A DNA stretch of 64,000 bases from Maylandia zebra (taxonomy: Eukaryota; Chordata; Actinopteri; Cichliformes; Cichlidae), in assembly GCF_041146795.1 (NCBI RefSeq), contig NC_135172.1:14064137-14128136 (forward strand), written 5' to 3'. Positions 39,393-51,800 of the stretch are shown here, one piece after another. A program made the position numbers and the translations under genes. Below the pieces are notes generated by a model. The model saw nothing but the letters and a program-made list of their open reading frames with translations. It ran no database searches and was not told where the DNA came from. How positions within the stretch are numbered: position 1 is the first letter of the stretch; each line of letters starts with the position of its first letter.

Positions 39393-42300
39393 ACACACCA
39401 GCTTTTCAACCCACATCGATCACAATGCTGAACCAGAACAACAAGAAGGGCCTTACTTAACATATTTATTTACTTGTGCATCACTTATTTATTATCGTCA
39501 TGATATTTTGCACTGAGCAGGATGCCAAGCCCAAGTTGCTCTCCAATGCATCGATCCGTGTATGAATGATACACTGAAAGCACTTAACCATAAAAAAAAG
39601 TATGAAAAATACGAACAGGTGTGAATTTAGCAAAGATTACAAAGTTGTATTGTCACATAAAAGCCTAATAGTGTGCAGAAAAACTTTAAAACTGCATTCC
39701 AGTGTCAAATTCTGCACATATTTCACTGTGCATGCAGCAATACAAGAACTGATATTGCAGCGAATTGCTGTTTGTACTCACAGGTATATGAGGTAGGGGC
39801 ACACGTCCGTTGGCTTTGGCACTTTCATGCATCTCTTTACGATGCTGTTTCCAATATCTGTATGGAGGAATACCATCTCTACACAAACACAGAGGGAAAA
39901 AAAAGATGAACAAAAATCAATTACAGATCTGTAACATTTTTACAAAACTCAAAAGTGTAGTATTGTCCGAGGCGCAGCAGGCTGTCTGTGAGTACTTACA
40001 CACTGCTGTCGGTCAGTGACATTGTGTCTGCATCGCTCGACATGCTCTGCTGCTCACTGTCATTGGCACTGGTTGCTGGAGCCCGCGCATAACCCATGTT
40101 TGCGTAGTATGGGTTTATCGGCTCTCTCCATGGCCTGAAGAAGAATTGAGACATCGTGATTCATGCGAAGGAGCCATGTTAAATTTTCAGGGGTTCTTAC
40201 AAAACATTCGCACCAGTTTTTTTTTTTGCCTTAGTCATGTCTGATATGATGCTTGTGAATTGTGCTAAAAAAAAATGTGTTAAAGGCTTCAAAATTGTGA
40301 ATTCAAAAGTGTGAAGCGTCCCGATTAAATACACAAAATGGAAAAAAAGGCTCAGAAAGTTTGGCTGCACACTAAATTTGCTCTTCTCAAGAAAGACTTG
40401 TGTTCATGATTTCGCAATAAGACAAAATGCCACCTACTCTTGATATAAGTGGGTGTGCTGCAAAGATTCCCCGAAAAGAGCTATTTGCAATCTTGAAAGG
40501 GTTACAAAGAAGCTAACAGAAAAAAGTCTCAGCCTTGCCACATGAATATTTCCACTATAAGAATATCAACAGGTATTATATATTATTACTTATTATAATG
40601 AAAAATATTATAGATGTATTTTGGAAATGTTTGTAAATGACAAACTCTAATTACCAAAATATTACTCTTGCATAATACTAGGTCATCTACACCGCTATAC
40701 ACGAAACAAGAAACACCCACCGTTTCCCACGGGACATGATAGGGCATGTGATTATGTATACGCACATGCATGTATGCAAGTGAAAGGAGGGGCACTCAAG
40801 CATTTTAAAAATGAATAAACATAACATAACCCAACCCAAACAAACATAACCTGACATCTACTTAGTAAGAACATATACAGAAACAATCAACAGCCTCTCC
40901 ACAAAGTTCCTCCTCAAACAGATCAATTCTGAGTCCACTCTCTTAGACTGCAGCTGGTCCCTGTTCTGTTCTGAAAGTCTCAGAGAGCTCAGCCCAGTAG
41001 CATCAGCTCTCCGCCTGCTGTGGGTTCTACTTAGAGCTGAATCTAGGGCTTGCATCAGATCTCCAGAGAACCAAATACAAACGTAACCAGCTGCAGTCCA
41101 AGTCTGTCCAACTGCAGGACATGGGAAACACTAGACGCAAAGGATCGAAGCTGACTGGTTAGCACAGAACATTCAGATCTAGACTATGTTGTTTTTTTTA
41201 AAAATTGACATCGCATGGAAGTTTCAATAAATGTTTAGATATTATTTATGTTATGACTGCAAAACAGCAGGCGTATACACACACACACACACCTGTACTC
41301 CCTGCTGTCCTGCCTCCTCCTACTGGCTGAGGCTCTCTGTGGTGCCGTCTGCATCAGCAGGGTCTGAGTCAACCTGCAAGCTGGTGTGTCTCCACAGTCG
41401 TCCTCATCTTTCTCTTCCTCCACTTCCCTCACTCCTCCTCCTCCACACCTAAGACCACATTTATGTTATTAAAAAAAGTCAGATGAATTATATTACTTTT
41501 AAATATTTAGACAAATGAATTTCAGCTTCAAAACTTTGTTAGAGCTGTTCTGATCAGCTGAGACAGATTAGTGAAGTTTACAGTTAAATCCTATGCAATG
41601 CATCAGAATTGAAATGTGGTATAACACAAAGTCTCAGGTTCCTTTCTCTTCTCACCTCCACTCCTCATCCTCAGCGAGTGTAGGCAAATACCCAGAAACA
41701 GGCTTGGCTGGTCCTGATGAAGGGCTCTGATCACTGGGGTTTGGCTTTGGGCTTTCTCCCCCTGTCCGTGTGTACTCCAGGTACAGATCTGACTTAAGGA
41801 ACAAAGGGTAGGTGTTCTCCTCGATTATAGTCTGGATCTCTGTCTGAGCCTGGAACACACAAAGACCAAGTTGGTACAATAAAAATGAAGACATTATTTC
41901 TCACCTCTCACTAAGTTCACTGTGACACAGTGCTCCCAGACTGAAAGGCTTTGCCCTTTCAAACTATATATTTCATGCCAAATGAATACTCATTACAGAC
42001 CAACACAATTACACAGGATATACCAGCATTTATGTCAGAGACTACACAGCTAGGCTAACACCTATTCCAGACTGAAAAAGCAATGTGTGTCAAACCACAT
42101 GCAAGCAATAAACCTGAAAGGGTCAAAGTGCATCCCTCGATGTGGCTTCGCACAAGTCAAGTTGGTTTGAATTCTAGTTGAACAGTACACAGCTTTGGAT
42201 TTTATTACTTTGATGACTTGCGGAGAAACAGCAACGGAAATAAAATCAAACGCAAGTCTGTGGAACAGCTATAAAGAAAGCTAATTGAAACAAGCTTCAT

Positions 42301-43989
42301 TTGGTCCATCACAGTAATACCCATGCATTCTTACTCAACATAACATTATTAAGTATACTCTATGAGACTCAAGTCTTTAAGACTGGTGATAGAAGTCTCA
42401 TAGAGTATACATGTGGTCTCAACATTAAGAAGATAAAAATGAGCAGTCATCTACGCAAAACTGAAAGTGTTCAGGGTTAAAGAGGGCAGAGAGGAGCAGA
42501 TGATCCTTTGGTGTGGTTTGCTCATTAAGGCAGAAACAAAGCACAAGGAAACACAAATCTGTAGTTTAACAAAACAGCGACAAGTGTGTGACTTCTCTTG
42601 CTCTTTTACTTTTCCTGTCAGGATGAATGCCCCCTGTCAACCACAGGAACACTGTCAGAAGATCAGAAACTGATTGAGGTACTCAGGAAGTATAGCTGCA
42701 CTTACACCGTGGGAACCTGGGTAAGCTTATAGTTTGAGTCACTGTTCCCTCCCCCTAAATAAAACCCTAAAGTCAATAAAGCAGAACTGAACGGCCCTGA
42801 CAAATCTAACACGTTTCAAGACAGCAAAAGCTCCTTGTTCTGAGATTGTTTTAAATATTCAATGGAAATGAATACATGCAAGAACAAACTCTGTGAATTA
42901 TAAATATGCTACTTTCCATGTTTTTAAATAAAGATACTCACTACAAAATCTGATCTGTATAAGGGCTGGTTAAATAGATATGGCTTTAAGTTCCTTAAAT
43001 CTGGGAGTAAATATTGACACTAAAATTATAACGACTTGACAGGAATAGACCTAGTGCAGTGAGAAGAGCGAAAAACATAAGTTCCCAGCACCAGTCAACT
43101 GAAAGCACAGCCATATGAAAGCCATTGTCTGATTTTTTTTTTCATCATGAACCATCTTGCCAACATCCACAATTCAGTTTCAGTTTCCTAACCTGTCGGC
43201 CTGCAACACTGTTTAGCATTGGCACCTTAATGGCTACAGTTTCCATTCCTTAGCCAAATCTGGCCATTTAAACAAACAAAATAATAGCTGTCAGGAATGA
43301 ATAACAGTATCTACTAGACTGTTCTCTTCAACCTGACTGGCATTCTGTTAAATATTACAATATAAAATTCTAATAACCTGTTCAAAAATGGCTGCATCGG
43401 GATGCGGCTTTCCCACGCAGTCTCTGATGAAGCTCTTGGTGGCAGCTTTGATCTGCCTGGAGACGATCCCATTCCCATCTACAATATACTTTCTGTAGAT
43501 AGCCTTGGCCAGCTTTGCCCTCTTGTCCTGGCTGGTCTTCCTGAACCCAGAGCAGGCAAACCAGAAGTCGAGAAGGTCTGCACACCCTTCCTGGCACAGG
43601 AAGGTTCTGAACAGCTGGGTGCCTTCCCTGTCGTCCAGGAGGGAGTGAAGTGACTCGGCCCACTTCAGGTAAGGAGGGGTTGGTGAAGCAGAGCCCTCAG
43701 GTTCATAGCCCAAGTCCAAGTCAGGGCGACGTGGGGTCGCAGACGAGGAGGAGGGTGTATAACTTGACGGGTCCCCCATTTTAGACGACAGGGGATAGCC
43801 TGCGGTTTGGGAAAGGGTGTTTGGACGGGTGCTGACTGACTGGACTGGGGTGTCCACGTCTGAGCCCTCCTCACCAGGAACCGGGGGCCGCGGTGCATCC
43901 TCTGTAAAGTGGGTAGGGGCACTCATGGAGGCCACAACCCCACCCCCGCCCCTGTACCCGATCCCATGCAATTCTCTGACAACGCTCAT
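32093..43989 (-). CDS. axin1: Axin-1, Wnt/beta-catenin destruction-complex scaffold, 12 coding exons
   Basis: Cytoplasmic scaffold that brings together APC, GSK3, CK1 and beta-catenin so that beta-catenin is phosphorylated and degraded. Coding exons in transcript order: 43378-43989, 41656-41849, 41293-41448, 40000-40134, 39782-39878, 37489-37626, 35602-35992, 34692-34869, 33858-34034, 32551-32847, 32304-32453, 32093-32219. The sum is 2652 nt, 883 aa, with every junction GT-AG and in phase. Visible parts: tankyrase-binding RPPVPGEEG at 34-42, RGS domain about 110-232, GSK3-binding [15 protein letters not shown] at 409-423, beta-catenin-binding [17 protein letters not shown] at about 507-523, DIX domain about 804-882. 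The last residues, GKVEKVD, match Axin1 rather than Axin2 (GKVERID). Length is close to the mammalian 862 aa. The first ATG (MSVVREL) is used; a second Met at residue 22 is possible. Confidence 0.97.
32910..32930. repeat. Perfect short palindrome in an axin1 intron
   Basis: Nine-base arms AGACTATGC and GCATAGTCT around a 3-nt TAA loop. It lies directly beside the hairpin at 32939-32979, upstream of the axin1 acceptor at 32848. Confidence 0.8.
32939..32979. repeat. Perfect 16-bp-stem hairpin in an axin1 intron
   Basis: Arms GCTATATCAAGAACCA and TGGTTCTTGATATAGC with a 9-nt loop. It lies about 90-130 nt upstream (in transcript sense) of the 3' splice site of the exon at 32551-32847. Confidence 0.85.
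34193..34430 (+). repeat. High-copy teleost interspersed repeat, copy 2 (truncated)
   Basis: Shares CTGGAGCCTATCCCAG, GGGGAGAACATGCAAGCTCC and GAACTCAGGACCTTCTTGCT with the copy at 26474-26868 and lacks its left end. It lies in the axin1 intron between exons 34692-34869 and 33858-34034. Confidence 0.75.
36519..37212 (-). mobile_element. hAT transposon remnant with 8-bp target-site duplication
   Basis: A 694-bp element with terminal inverted repeats TAGGGCTGCACGATT and TAGGGCTGCACAATT. It is flanked by CTGCTTAA and CTGCTTCA (7 of 8 match), the duplication size expected of hAT elements. On the minus strand, 36647-36967 keeps a transposase piece ([36 protein letters not shown]) of the ZBED-like hAT type. 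Only this N-terminal part survives and the catalytic and dimerisation regions are absent. It lies in the axin1 intron between exons 37489-37626 and 35602-35992. Confidence 0.85.
38090..39530 (+). pseudogene. Decayed LINE reverse transcriptase
   Basis: Frame-shifted plus-strand reading gives reverse-transcriptase-like pieces in the expected order. First comes [12 protein letters not shown]. Then, near 38470, [11 protein letters not shown], and a segment resembling the NDYRPVALTP and KCFERLV motifs. After that comes an LGFLT-like piece near 38815. Many stops and frameshifts break it. The right end has a poly-C/(CA)n tract and an AT-rich tail. It lies in an axin1 intron. Clade not certain. Confidence 0.6.
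39353..39398 (+). repeat. Poly-C tract followed by (CA)n
   Basis: More than twenty consecutive C, then CA units, within the decayed LINE. Long C runs are assembly-prone, so the length is unreliable. Confidence 0.85.
41656..43989 (-). other. axin1: axin1 exons encoding tankyrase motif and RGS domain
   Basis: The first coding exon (43378-43989, residues 1-204) contains [15 protein letters not shown], the tankyrase-binding motif, and most of the RGS domain ([61 protein letters not shown]). The next exon (41656-41849) completes it with [20 protein letters not shown] and LYLEYTR. From family knowledge this RGS fold binds APC SAMP repeats. A short conserved [13 protein letters not shown] follows. 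Confidence 0.93.
42353..42410. repeat. Perfect 17-bp-stem hairpin in an axin1 intron
   Basis: Arms GTATACTCTATGAGACT (42353-42369) and its exact complement (42394-42410) enclose a 24-nt loop. The loop holds a smaller inverted repeat, AGTCTTTAAGACT. It lies in the intron between the first two coding exons of axin1. Confidence 0.85.
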
Positions 43990-44979
43990 GTCTCTGATTG
44001 CACAAGGCAGAGGTCAGATATTCCCCTTTAGCAATGACTTGGCTGGCAAACAATTCACCCTGCAATGGAAACAAGAAAAGCAGTTAGATGTAGCAGTGGA
44101 AGGTGATGACTCAAATACAAATATTATTGCTAAGGTGAGAATGATGACTTGAGTCACACCTCATCACTGAACTGTGTCACCCCACTAATACACACACAGT
44201 ATGTATATATTTAGAGTGCGAGAGATCACTGAGTAATAACGTTAGATGATGAGCAGACACACGAAGTATGATACTAACAGTATGAGACTCATGAGAATAT
44301 AGTCATAGAAACTGAAAATACAGCTAGTTTGTTAACTTGGCATCTAAACCTACTAGCAAATACACCTTAGTTTAAATAATCTCGTATTTCTCCAACTAAA
44401 TCTCCAGTTTAACGATGACGAACTCAACATGCTTTACTTGAGTATCCAAGCTTAAGTTCACCAACAAGTTTATTTCGCCTGTGTAGCAGCTAGCTTTAGC
44501 GCTAACTCCTGTCAAATAACACGCTCGGTATTGCTGGACACTGTTTTGCAAATAACCAACTAATGCTAACAAGCTAAAATGGCTAGCTAGCCTTGTAGCA
44601 ATGCCACCACCAATGCCAGGGCTTTGAAGTGAGAATCTCATTCATCTTGGCCTGCAAAGACTGTGGGGGATGGGCACCGAAACAAACTCCACACAACACG
44701 GGCCTCCGTGCAAAAAAAGGAAAAAAACTTCAGCACTAGAGGAAACTATAAACGTACTCGTAAAGAGCACATTTGTACAGAAGCAACGCAAACTTTCTTG
44801 TTGGTTAACCCCAACAAATCTAGTCGCATAAGATCAAACAAAACAAGAAAGCGAGGGCACGTTTCTGACTCTGCTGGCTGCAGCGCCAGCTAGCTTGATG
44901 TGTTAGCTAGTTTTGATTAGCTGGCTAGCTTAGCTAGGTCCGTTAACGTCTGTGTTTTCCACAAAAGTTTACGTCCTAC

Positions 44980-45140
44980 CGTCTCTGAAAGCCCGTTCCC
45001 CGTAATCCGCTGCATTGGGGATACTGGCGCGAACAGTGTACTCCAAAACGCAGCATATGGATAGCTTTTGAGATTAAATATTAACGAAAATAACCCGTCG
45101 TCTTGCCCTTAACTCCCCATGGTGGCTGCTTTCAGAGCAA
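44980..45140 (-). other. axin1: Probable non-coding first exon of axin1 (5' UTR)
   Basis: A good minus-strand donor (exon end CAGAGACG, then GTAGGACG) lies at 44980. A pyrimidine-rich acceptor ending in CAG lies at 43998, nine bases upstream of the axin1 ATG. Together they imply a non-coding first exon and an intron of about 1 kb. The upstream end near 45.13 kb is a guess. The surrounding sequence is CpG-richer than average, fitting a promoter. Confidence 0.5.
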
Positions 45141-45199
45141 TAATACAGAGCGAGTACGTGAGTGCACGCCGACTGTAAGCGGAGCGTAGTACGTTTCTA

Positions 45200-46600
45200 G
45201 AAATGCGCCGGATAGAAACGCCAAACACACGAAAAAATACCCGAGATTCTTTAATCTTATCCACGATAAATGCAGCGATACGTGAACGTTATTATAAGTG
45301 TCCAGCGTGCATCATTTCCAAATAGTTACAAGAATACAAGAAATGTAAAATTATTTACTATGCAAGGCAAAACTGACTGATGCAGCATTTTGATTCTGCA
45401 GCAATGTAGAGCTAATTCAAATTGTTTTATGGGATATTTACTGAAAATGTGTTTGTTTCAAAACCAAAGTATGACCGCCAAGTCAATGTAGTAAAGTACA
45501 ACTAGACTCCAACAGCATTTATGGAAAAAGGAAAATGTGCAAACTGCACAAGGTTTAAATATCCAAGTAAATTTAACCTATTTTAGAAACGCACCTAAAT
45601 CCTGCAATTTAGCAAAGAGAAATTAGGTTCTTCTTACTTCTGATATTTTAATGGCTTTGCACTTAGAAGGCAGGCCATATGGTAGTGTAGAATAGTGTAG
45701 TGTAACTACACTATTCAAAGGCTTACTTTGAATGTTGCCAGCAACCAGTTACAACTGGAGCTTTTCTGACAATGCTCAATCATTCTCTGATGCATTAGTG
45801 TATGTATGTTTTTTGAATTATGTATTATTACTATGAAATGTATGTTAGCGCAGGCCCTTAACTGCTATTATTACCATTTTATGAACCTACTTAGTTGCAG
45901 GTAACAGTGCAGACATATCATCAAGAAACATGCAAAAGTATCACAGGAAAAAAAATACATCTGGAACCATAAGTGTAGTATTATTACAGATTATATGATT
46001 ATATTATTATTGCAATGGCGACTTTGTGTAGAATGATTGTATGTAGGTAGCTATAAAAATAGTGAAAATCTTTTTACTCTTCTGGAGTAAAAAGTTGATA
46101 CTACTGCTTCTCAACACAATGAGAAAGACATGTTAAAAAAGTAAGCTTGAAGTATTTATTTATGTATTCATTAGTTTATTTGTTAATTTTCACCACTGTG
46201 GGTACATTAAATGAGTTATGAAGAAGAGTTTGTACTTCGTGTCGGTTCTATATGTCTCCGTTCTATGTCAAGGTAACCAAAAAAAGTGCACAACGGCGCC
46301 CCCATTGGCAAGAACGAGCAATTTCACAATATCTCTAAATGAATGGAAGTGTAATTCAAACGGTAGCCTTTTAATAGACTCCAATAAAAAAGTTATTCAC
46401 GATAAGCCGACTGCACCGTACACTGTCACGCACATTTAAAAAAAAAAGTGGATGAAAAAGAAAAAACAAACAAATAAATAAATGAGCCAGAATCCCCAAA
46501 CAGCACCAGGGCACCACAATAGATCAGGTAGGCTACGGCTCACTTTGCTCCAGGCAATCTGTGAGTCTAAAGGTGAGACAGTTTTTGAGCAACGCGCGAT
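45200..46600. other. Spacer upstream of axin1, no gene seen
   Basis: AT-rich, with no recognised repeat or gene. Confidence 0.3.
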
Positions 46601-46860
46601 GACAAAACAAGGCGACTCACCTCTAATGCGTCTTTGCGTCTGAACAGGTGCTCAGTCCGAAGAGCCCATCTCTGCCGGCGCAGTGACTCACAGGACAGAG
46701 GGAGCACGCTGCTGCCGCCACCTGAGCATGTCACTCCTCTCCGCCGGGCTGTCAGTCATGCAGGAGCACCGAGCTCCCACCGGCTGCTGGAGGGACGGAG
46801 AGAGAGAGAGGGAGAGAAGGGTGTGTGGGTGTGTGTGTGTGTGTGGGGGGGGACTACAGT
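46600..46860. promoter_or_regulatory. GC-rich island about 1.5 kb upstream of axin1
   Basis: Locally GC-rich with several CpGs (GCCGGCGCAGTGACTC, CCGCCGGGCTG) and an AGAG/GTGT simple-sequence tail at about 46800-46850. It could be an alternative first exon or promoter, but no splice structure can be tied to it. Confidence 0.25.
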
Positions 46861-47474
46861 TATCAGGCTGAATCAATATTTCCAAAGGCTCGTGGGAAAA
46901 AAAGAACACCTGAACGTGGCCTTATTAAATGTTATTCCACAGATGTGTTGCAAATATCTGATATGAGCCATGTGTTACTGCATGATGTAAATTTGCCTTA
47001 CACGTGGATTAAACTGTCACGTGTCTTAGTAAGTAACAAGACTAAAGAAATTACTGCACACACTGCCAAATTTTTTAATTTCTATAATCAGCAAGAATGA
47101 TTTCAATTCACAGCACTCCTCGTCTTTGACAACAGCAAAAACATGAGAAAATACACTAATGCAAATGTCCATTAACAAATTGTTTTTGGTATGAATTTGA
47201 ATCAGAAAATGAAAATAGCCCATGCCAGTAAAATCAGAAGAAGCAGCATTTACTCTCTTTGGAGATAATAAAACCAAACCAAGGATGCATGGAGCTTACT
47301 ATGCCTCCTGAGGGGTCGTCAGGCCAGCTGTCCCATGTGAAGGAGAGCAGGGTCCGGTGGCTCAGGTGAGGTCCAGACACCTGTCCTCATCTCTGCCCAC
47401 TCCTCGATGCACTGCTTCTTCATAACAACTCGAAGCTGGGAAATAATAACAATAATCATCATCACCATCATCCT

Positions 47475-47650
47475 TCCTGTTAAAAGGGAGTTTGTCCTTC
47501 CCACTTATGCCAAGTTCTTGGTAATAAGTGGTTTACTGATTGTTGGGGGTTTTCTCTGTATTATTGTAGGGGCTTTACCTTACAATATAAAGCATCTCGA
47601 GGGGACTGTTGCTGTGATTGATGCAGTATAAATAAAGTGAATTGAATTAT
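47475..47650 (+). mobile_element. LINE 3' tail
   Basis: CTTACAATATAAAGCATCTC followed by GCAGTATAAATAAAGTGAAT and a GAATT end. This is the same class of teleost non-LTR tail as at 6650-7215, 5'-truncated. Confidence 0.6.
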
Positions 47651-48750
47651 TATTTTTATTATTTCATATGAGATTCAAAAATAAATTGTAACCCTCTTGT
47701 ATATCTGGTTCTTTTATTTGATCGTGTATATTTGAGCAGAACAATATAACAGTATAGTTTTCAACCCTTATGACATGACATTGTTGGTAAAAAGCTTTTA
47801 CCAGTCACATGAATTAACCGTGTGCAACTAAAAACAACAGATCCCTCAATTTCATGTTAACTTACTACTACATGTGAAAATCCTGCTGTGTAAATGCTCC
47901 ACTTATGTCATAAGAGCTGATACTTCTTAAATGTAACTCTCTTAATATTGGATACAGCCTACATGTTGCGGTCAAAGGCTAATAAAAAAAAAATCATATT
48001 TCTAGACTAACCCAACACAATAAACGCCTCCGTTTATTTCAACATATCCAGAACAAAATTATTTTCTTCATCTTGATTTTCATTTCTGTACATGTTCACT
48101 GTACCATTGTAATATATTTACATTTCAAAGATATTATTATTATTTTGTTAGCATTGTTTAATTTTGTCCGCCCTTTCGACGAGTGCCGTTGAATCCAACA
48201 AAAGCACGGTGAAATTTCCAGCACTTTAACTTTAAAACTCTATTTGGCATGCGCCATTTAAAACCATGTAATCGTCTCTAAACAGATAATCGCTGTGAAA
48301 TTGTCAGAGAAGGCTTTCAGAGGACAGTAATGAAGACGGGCGGCAAGGTTTAGCGAATGGCAGTGTGTTTGATTGGCAGACTTTACAGCCAAGGCAAACA
48401 CACTTCATTATGGAAATGTATGCACATTATTTTGGCCTATATCATCAACAGTCAACACACATACACTCGTTGCACCTGCAGATACAGGTTCTTGTGTGGT
48501 AACAGGCTGGTGTTGTCAGGGCTGCTGTGGTGCCCCCGGAGACAATGAGGGGAGAGGGAAGAAGACAAAGAGAGAATACTGACGAAGATGAACTTGACCT
48601 TTATGATGTCTTGGTGAGGAGGGGTTGGGGGCATGTTGGTACTTATGAATCTATAATGAATCTGAACTATGTATGTGTGTGAGTATTGCTGGTCTGTACT
48701 CTAAGCTGAAGAAAGGTCATCACACAAGGGGACCACTAATACACCTGGTG

Positions 48751-48862
<112 letters not shown>

Positions 48863-48869
48863 TGCTTGA

Positions 48870-51800
48870 GACATACATGAAACATACTTTTCCATCCTAA
48901 TACATTTTTCTTGACTAACTCATCATAACTCATCAGAGCAAAATCGTATTGTATTGACTGACGGCTGAGTTGCCTAGGGTGAAGACGTGGATATACCAAT
49001 AACCACGTCTTGGTATTTGACAGATAGGATTGGCTCCAGCACCCCTGCAACACTCAGTTGGATAACCTGCTACGAAAATGAACGGATTTAATAGTTATAT
49101 GATCATTAGTTGTGTTTAGACTTGAGTTTTTGTGGCTTTGGAGTGTAGTTTTCAGAGTTTATGTGATTGTATGTTAAGATTTAGCTAGCAATGGGCTACC
49201 GTCACCAAAACTCCATGAGGTGTACAGGGAAATCAGAACCAATCTACTTGTTTGTTCAAGAAGGTCAAGCAACTGAATTCAGGAAACAGAGGAAAAGACA
49301 TGCAGATTGAGACAGTGTTCAGTGTAAGGAATAGTGCATTTATAGATACAGATCCATAGTACTTGATTGCTTTCCTTATCAGTTTCAGTTTTAGAATTTT
49401 AAAGACTTGGATGGTAGGAAGTGACATTCAGAGAATGAATATTCCTGCACACCTATATGCTCCACATCATTTGACATTTATGCAATACGACAATGTAACA
49501 CATTTTTACTCATAGACAACATATATGTTTGTTAAACATTAAGCACATTGTGCCTCATTTATTCCTGTTATATATCTTGTTTTATTGGCTTTACTGACTT
49601 TTTTATTGCATTATTAGCAGAGCAGCTGTTACTAATAAAACTGACAAAGACGCCTTTCAACTCAGTGCGCCAGAACCAACGACGCCTGAACTCTGGAATC
49701 AAAGAAGGTAAATGGTATTCAACAATTATTAAACGTATTACCTGTGCTGTGCTTTTACTCCTCTGATGTGTCAAAATATCTTCTGGGAAAAGCTTTCAGT
49801 AGATCATGTTTGAAGTGAAGTCATTTTTATTCATAAAGTCCAATATCCCGGATCACAGCCCTTTACACTCTCTGTCGTCAGATGCCAGACTGGGTTAAGG
49901 AAGACTCATCCACCAAAATTCAAACAAACCTACCGTATGTTTTGGCTAACAAGAATCAAATAATGTGTTCTGCTGCACCTGTTGCCACTGGACTAATTCA
50001 GATGAATAACGTGATTGATACATGGATGATCAATAATCGACTGGTCACCCTTGCTAGCTCTTCTCAATTTCAGTAAAAACACAGTCACCTTTTCATAAGC
50101 TGAAGTGAAGTGAAGACGAGAGTAGATCATTAATTCCTAAATTGAGGCAACCCTCTTAGACTACTGAGACGGAGCTTTTTGTCAGTGAGCCGGTCCAGCT
50201 CAGGGGTCCCTTTGTTCCAGCTGCCACAGCAGATTTGGGCGTCTGTACGGAGGCCTGTCAGAAACAGGCTTATCTCTTGGGGGCCTCCCAGCACAAAGAC
50301 CCATTTAGATGCTCAGAGAAAGTGAAATCTTCATTATATACCCCTTAAAAGAAAAACACACCCCTGCTCTTTAGGAAAATTAATTGGAGACAAGTATTTT
50401 ATTCGGGTGAAATAAGAGCTCCAAAGCAAAGTATAAGGCTGAGCTTGTACAGTGAGCCCTTTTATTATGTTTGATATGTAGTAGTGAGTAGGATAACGTC
50501 AACGTTTCAGGCAACTTTGCACTGAGAATTGGCGATTACATTAGTCACAAACATTGCCACAGAGCTATGAAGGACGGCTAGCGTCATCACCCTCCTACTT
50601 AAACACTTCCCTCTGTTTTCATTTTTTTCTTTCAATCCTCAAAGTTACACAAGCCAACCAAAACAATATGTGAACTACAGAAAGCACAATATCAACACTC
50701 TCCCATCTATATCTATCTCTCTATCATTTATCCACCTATCCGTCAATCCACCTTTCCCAGCCATGCCTGTAGTGAGAGTGTCAGTATATCTGCCATGGCG
50801 TCCCGCTGATGTGTATTGTGATGGGGCTGAATACTCCAGCAACCAATATGGCCCGCACCAATACTGGATTAGCCACAGTGGATTAGCTCGCTGCCCTCCT
50901 GCTGCTTATTCAAATATTGTTTCACGTATTGTCATCATTGGGGCTGAGCTCTGGCCCAGTAGCCTGCAAGCTACAGAATATTTTCAAAGAAACCCAAAAA
51001 AAATGTCTTTGCTTCCATTTCCCTACAAAAGCGTCTGATTTCAGCGAATGTGGGATCTGGACCACTGAGGGTCGGGGGAAATTGTTGAGGGTTCGGAGAG
51101 CATCCGCAGCCCTAGAACAGGCAGGGGGGAAAAGGGATGGAAAGATGATGGAAAAGCAAAAACCCAACTAGGCCAAAAACAGGCATGAAAGCGTGCCTTG
51201 ATCTTTGATACATGGTGTTCTTCTTTTTTTTCTCCTCTCTCCCTTTCTTTCACCCTCACACATACACTTGGGAGTCAAGGCAATTGATGTGCTGCCTTTG
51301 ATGGCAAAGAGAGGCCTATATTAACGGCCAAAAAGACCATGATGAAAGGGCTGAGGAAAAAGAAGCAAAATGGGTAGAAAATGTGTTATTAGAAAGAATG
51401 GCAACTCATGATGAATACTTGGGATGAAGTGATGGTAACCAGACATCGGGGTCTTGAGGGTTTGATGATTTAACGGCAGCGGAGGAAAGGCTAAGGTAGA
51501 CGGAAGGCTTACCGTGCTAGCCCCGCGGTAGTGATGGCTGAGGTTGGCTTGGTGGTTCCAGTGTGTCATGCTGATGGTCGTCCTGTTAGAATAAGGGAGG
51601 TGAATACACCTGCTGCATTGCCCGAGTTCATCGCAGTGATTCCGAGGTCTGGACGCCAGTGGACGTCCCATTGCAGAAGCAGTCGCCATCTTTGTCCCGT
51701 TGTTGTCTTGGATATGCTCTCCTGCGTCTTCATCCCTCCCTCTTTCCTTTGATCATGCCTCCCTCCCTTGCTGTCTGCCGTATGACATCATCACGCAGCG

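Larger units (their letters stand above)
35602..39878 (-). other. axin1: axin1 exons encoding GSK3- and beta-catenin-binding segments
   Basis: Exon 39782-39878 encodes [20 protein letters not shown] and ends at VPLPHIP. Exon 37489-37626 encodes exactly 46 residues containing [17 protein letters not shown], the GSK3-binding helix, and [12 protein letters not shown]. Exon 35602-35992 contains [20 protein letters not shown], the beta-catenin-binding helix. Introns between these exons contain a hAT element (36519-37212) and a decayed LINE (about 38.1-39.5 kb). Confidence 0.92.

Noticed and set aside
40858-41055. 65-codon minus-strand frame in an axin1 intron
   Set aside because: In the axin1 intron between exons 41293-41448 and 40000-40134, whose phases already agree; inserting it would not improve the model and it has no axin similarity.
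42467-42673. 68-codon plus-strand frame in an axin1 intron
   Set aside because: Short, antisense to the gene, without similarity or codon bias.
46634-46966. 110-codon plus-strand frame upstream of axin1
   Set aside because: Spans a GT microsatellite and GC-rich patch; the translated sequence resembles no protein.
47319-47504. Possible isolated exon on the minus strand
   Set aside because: An open stretch of ordinary composition, but no acceptor or donor pair joins it to a neighbouring gene and I recognise no protein family.
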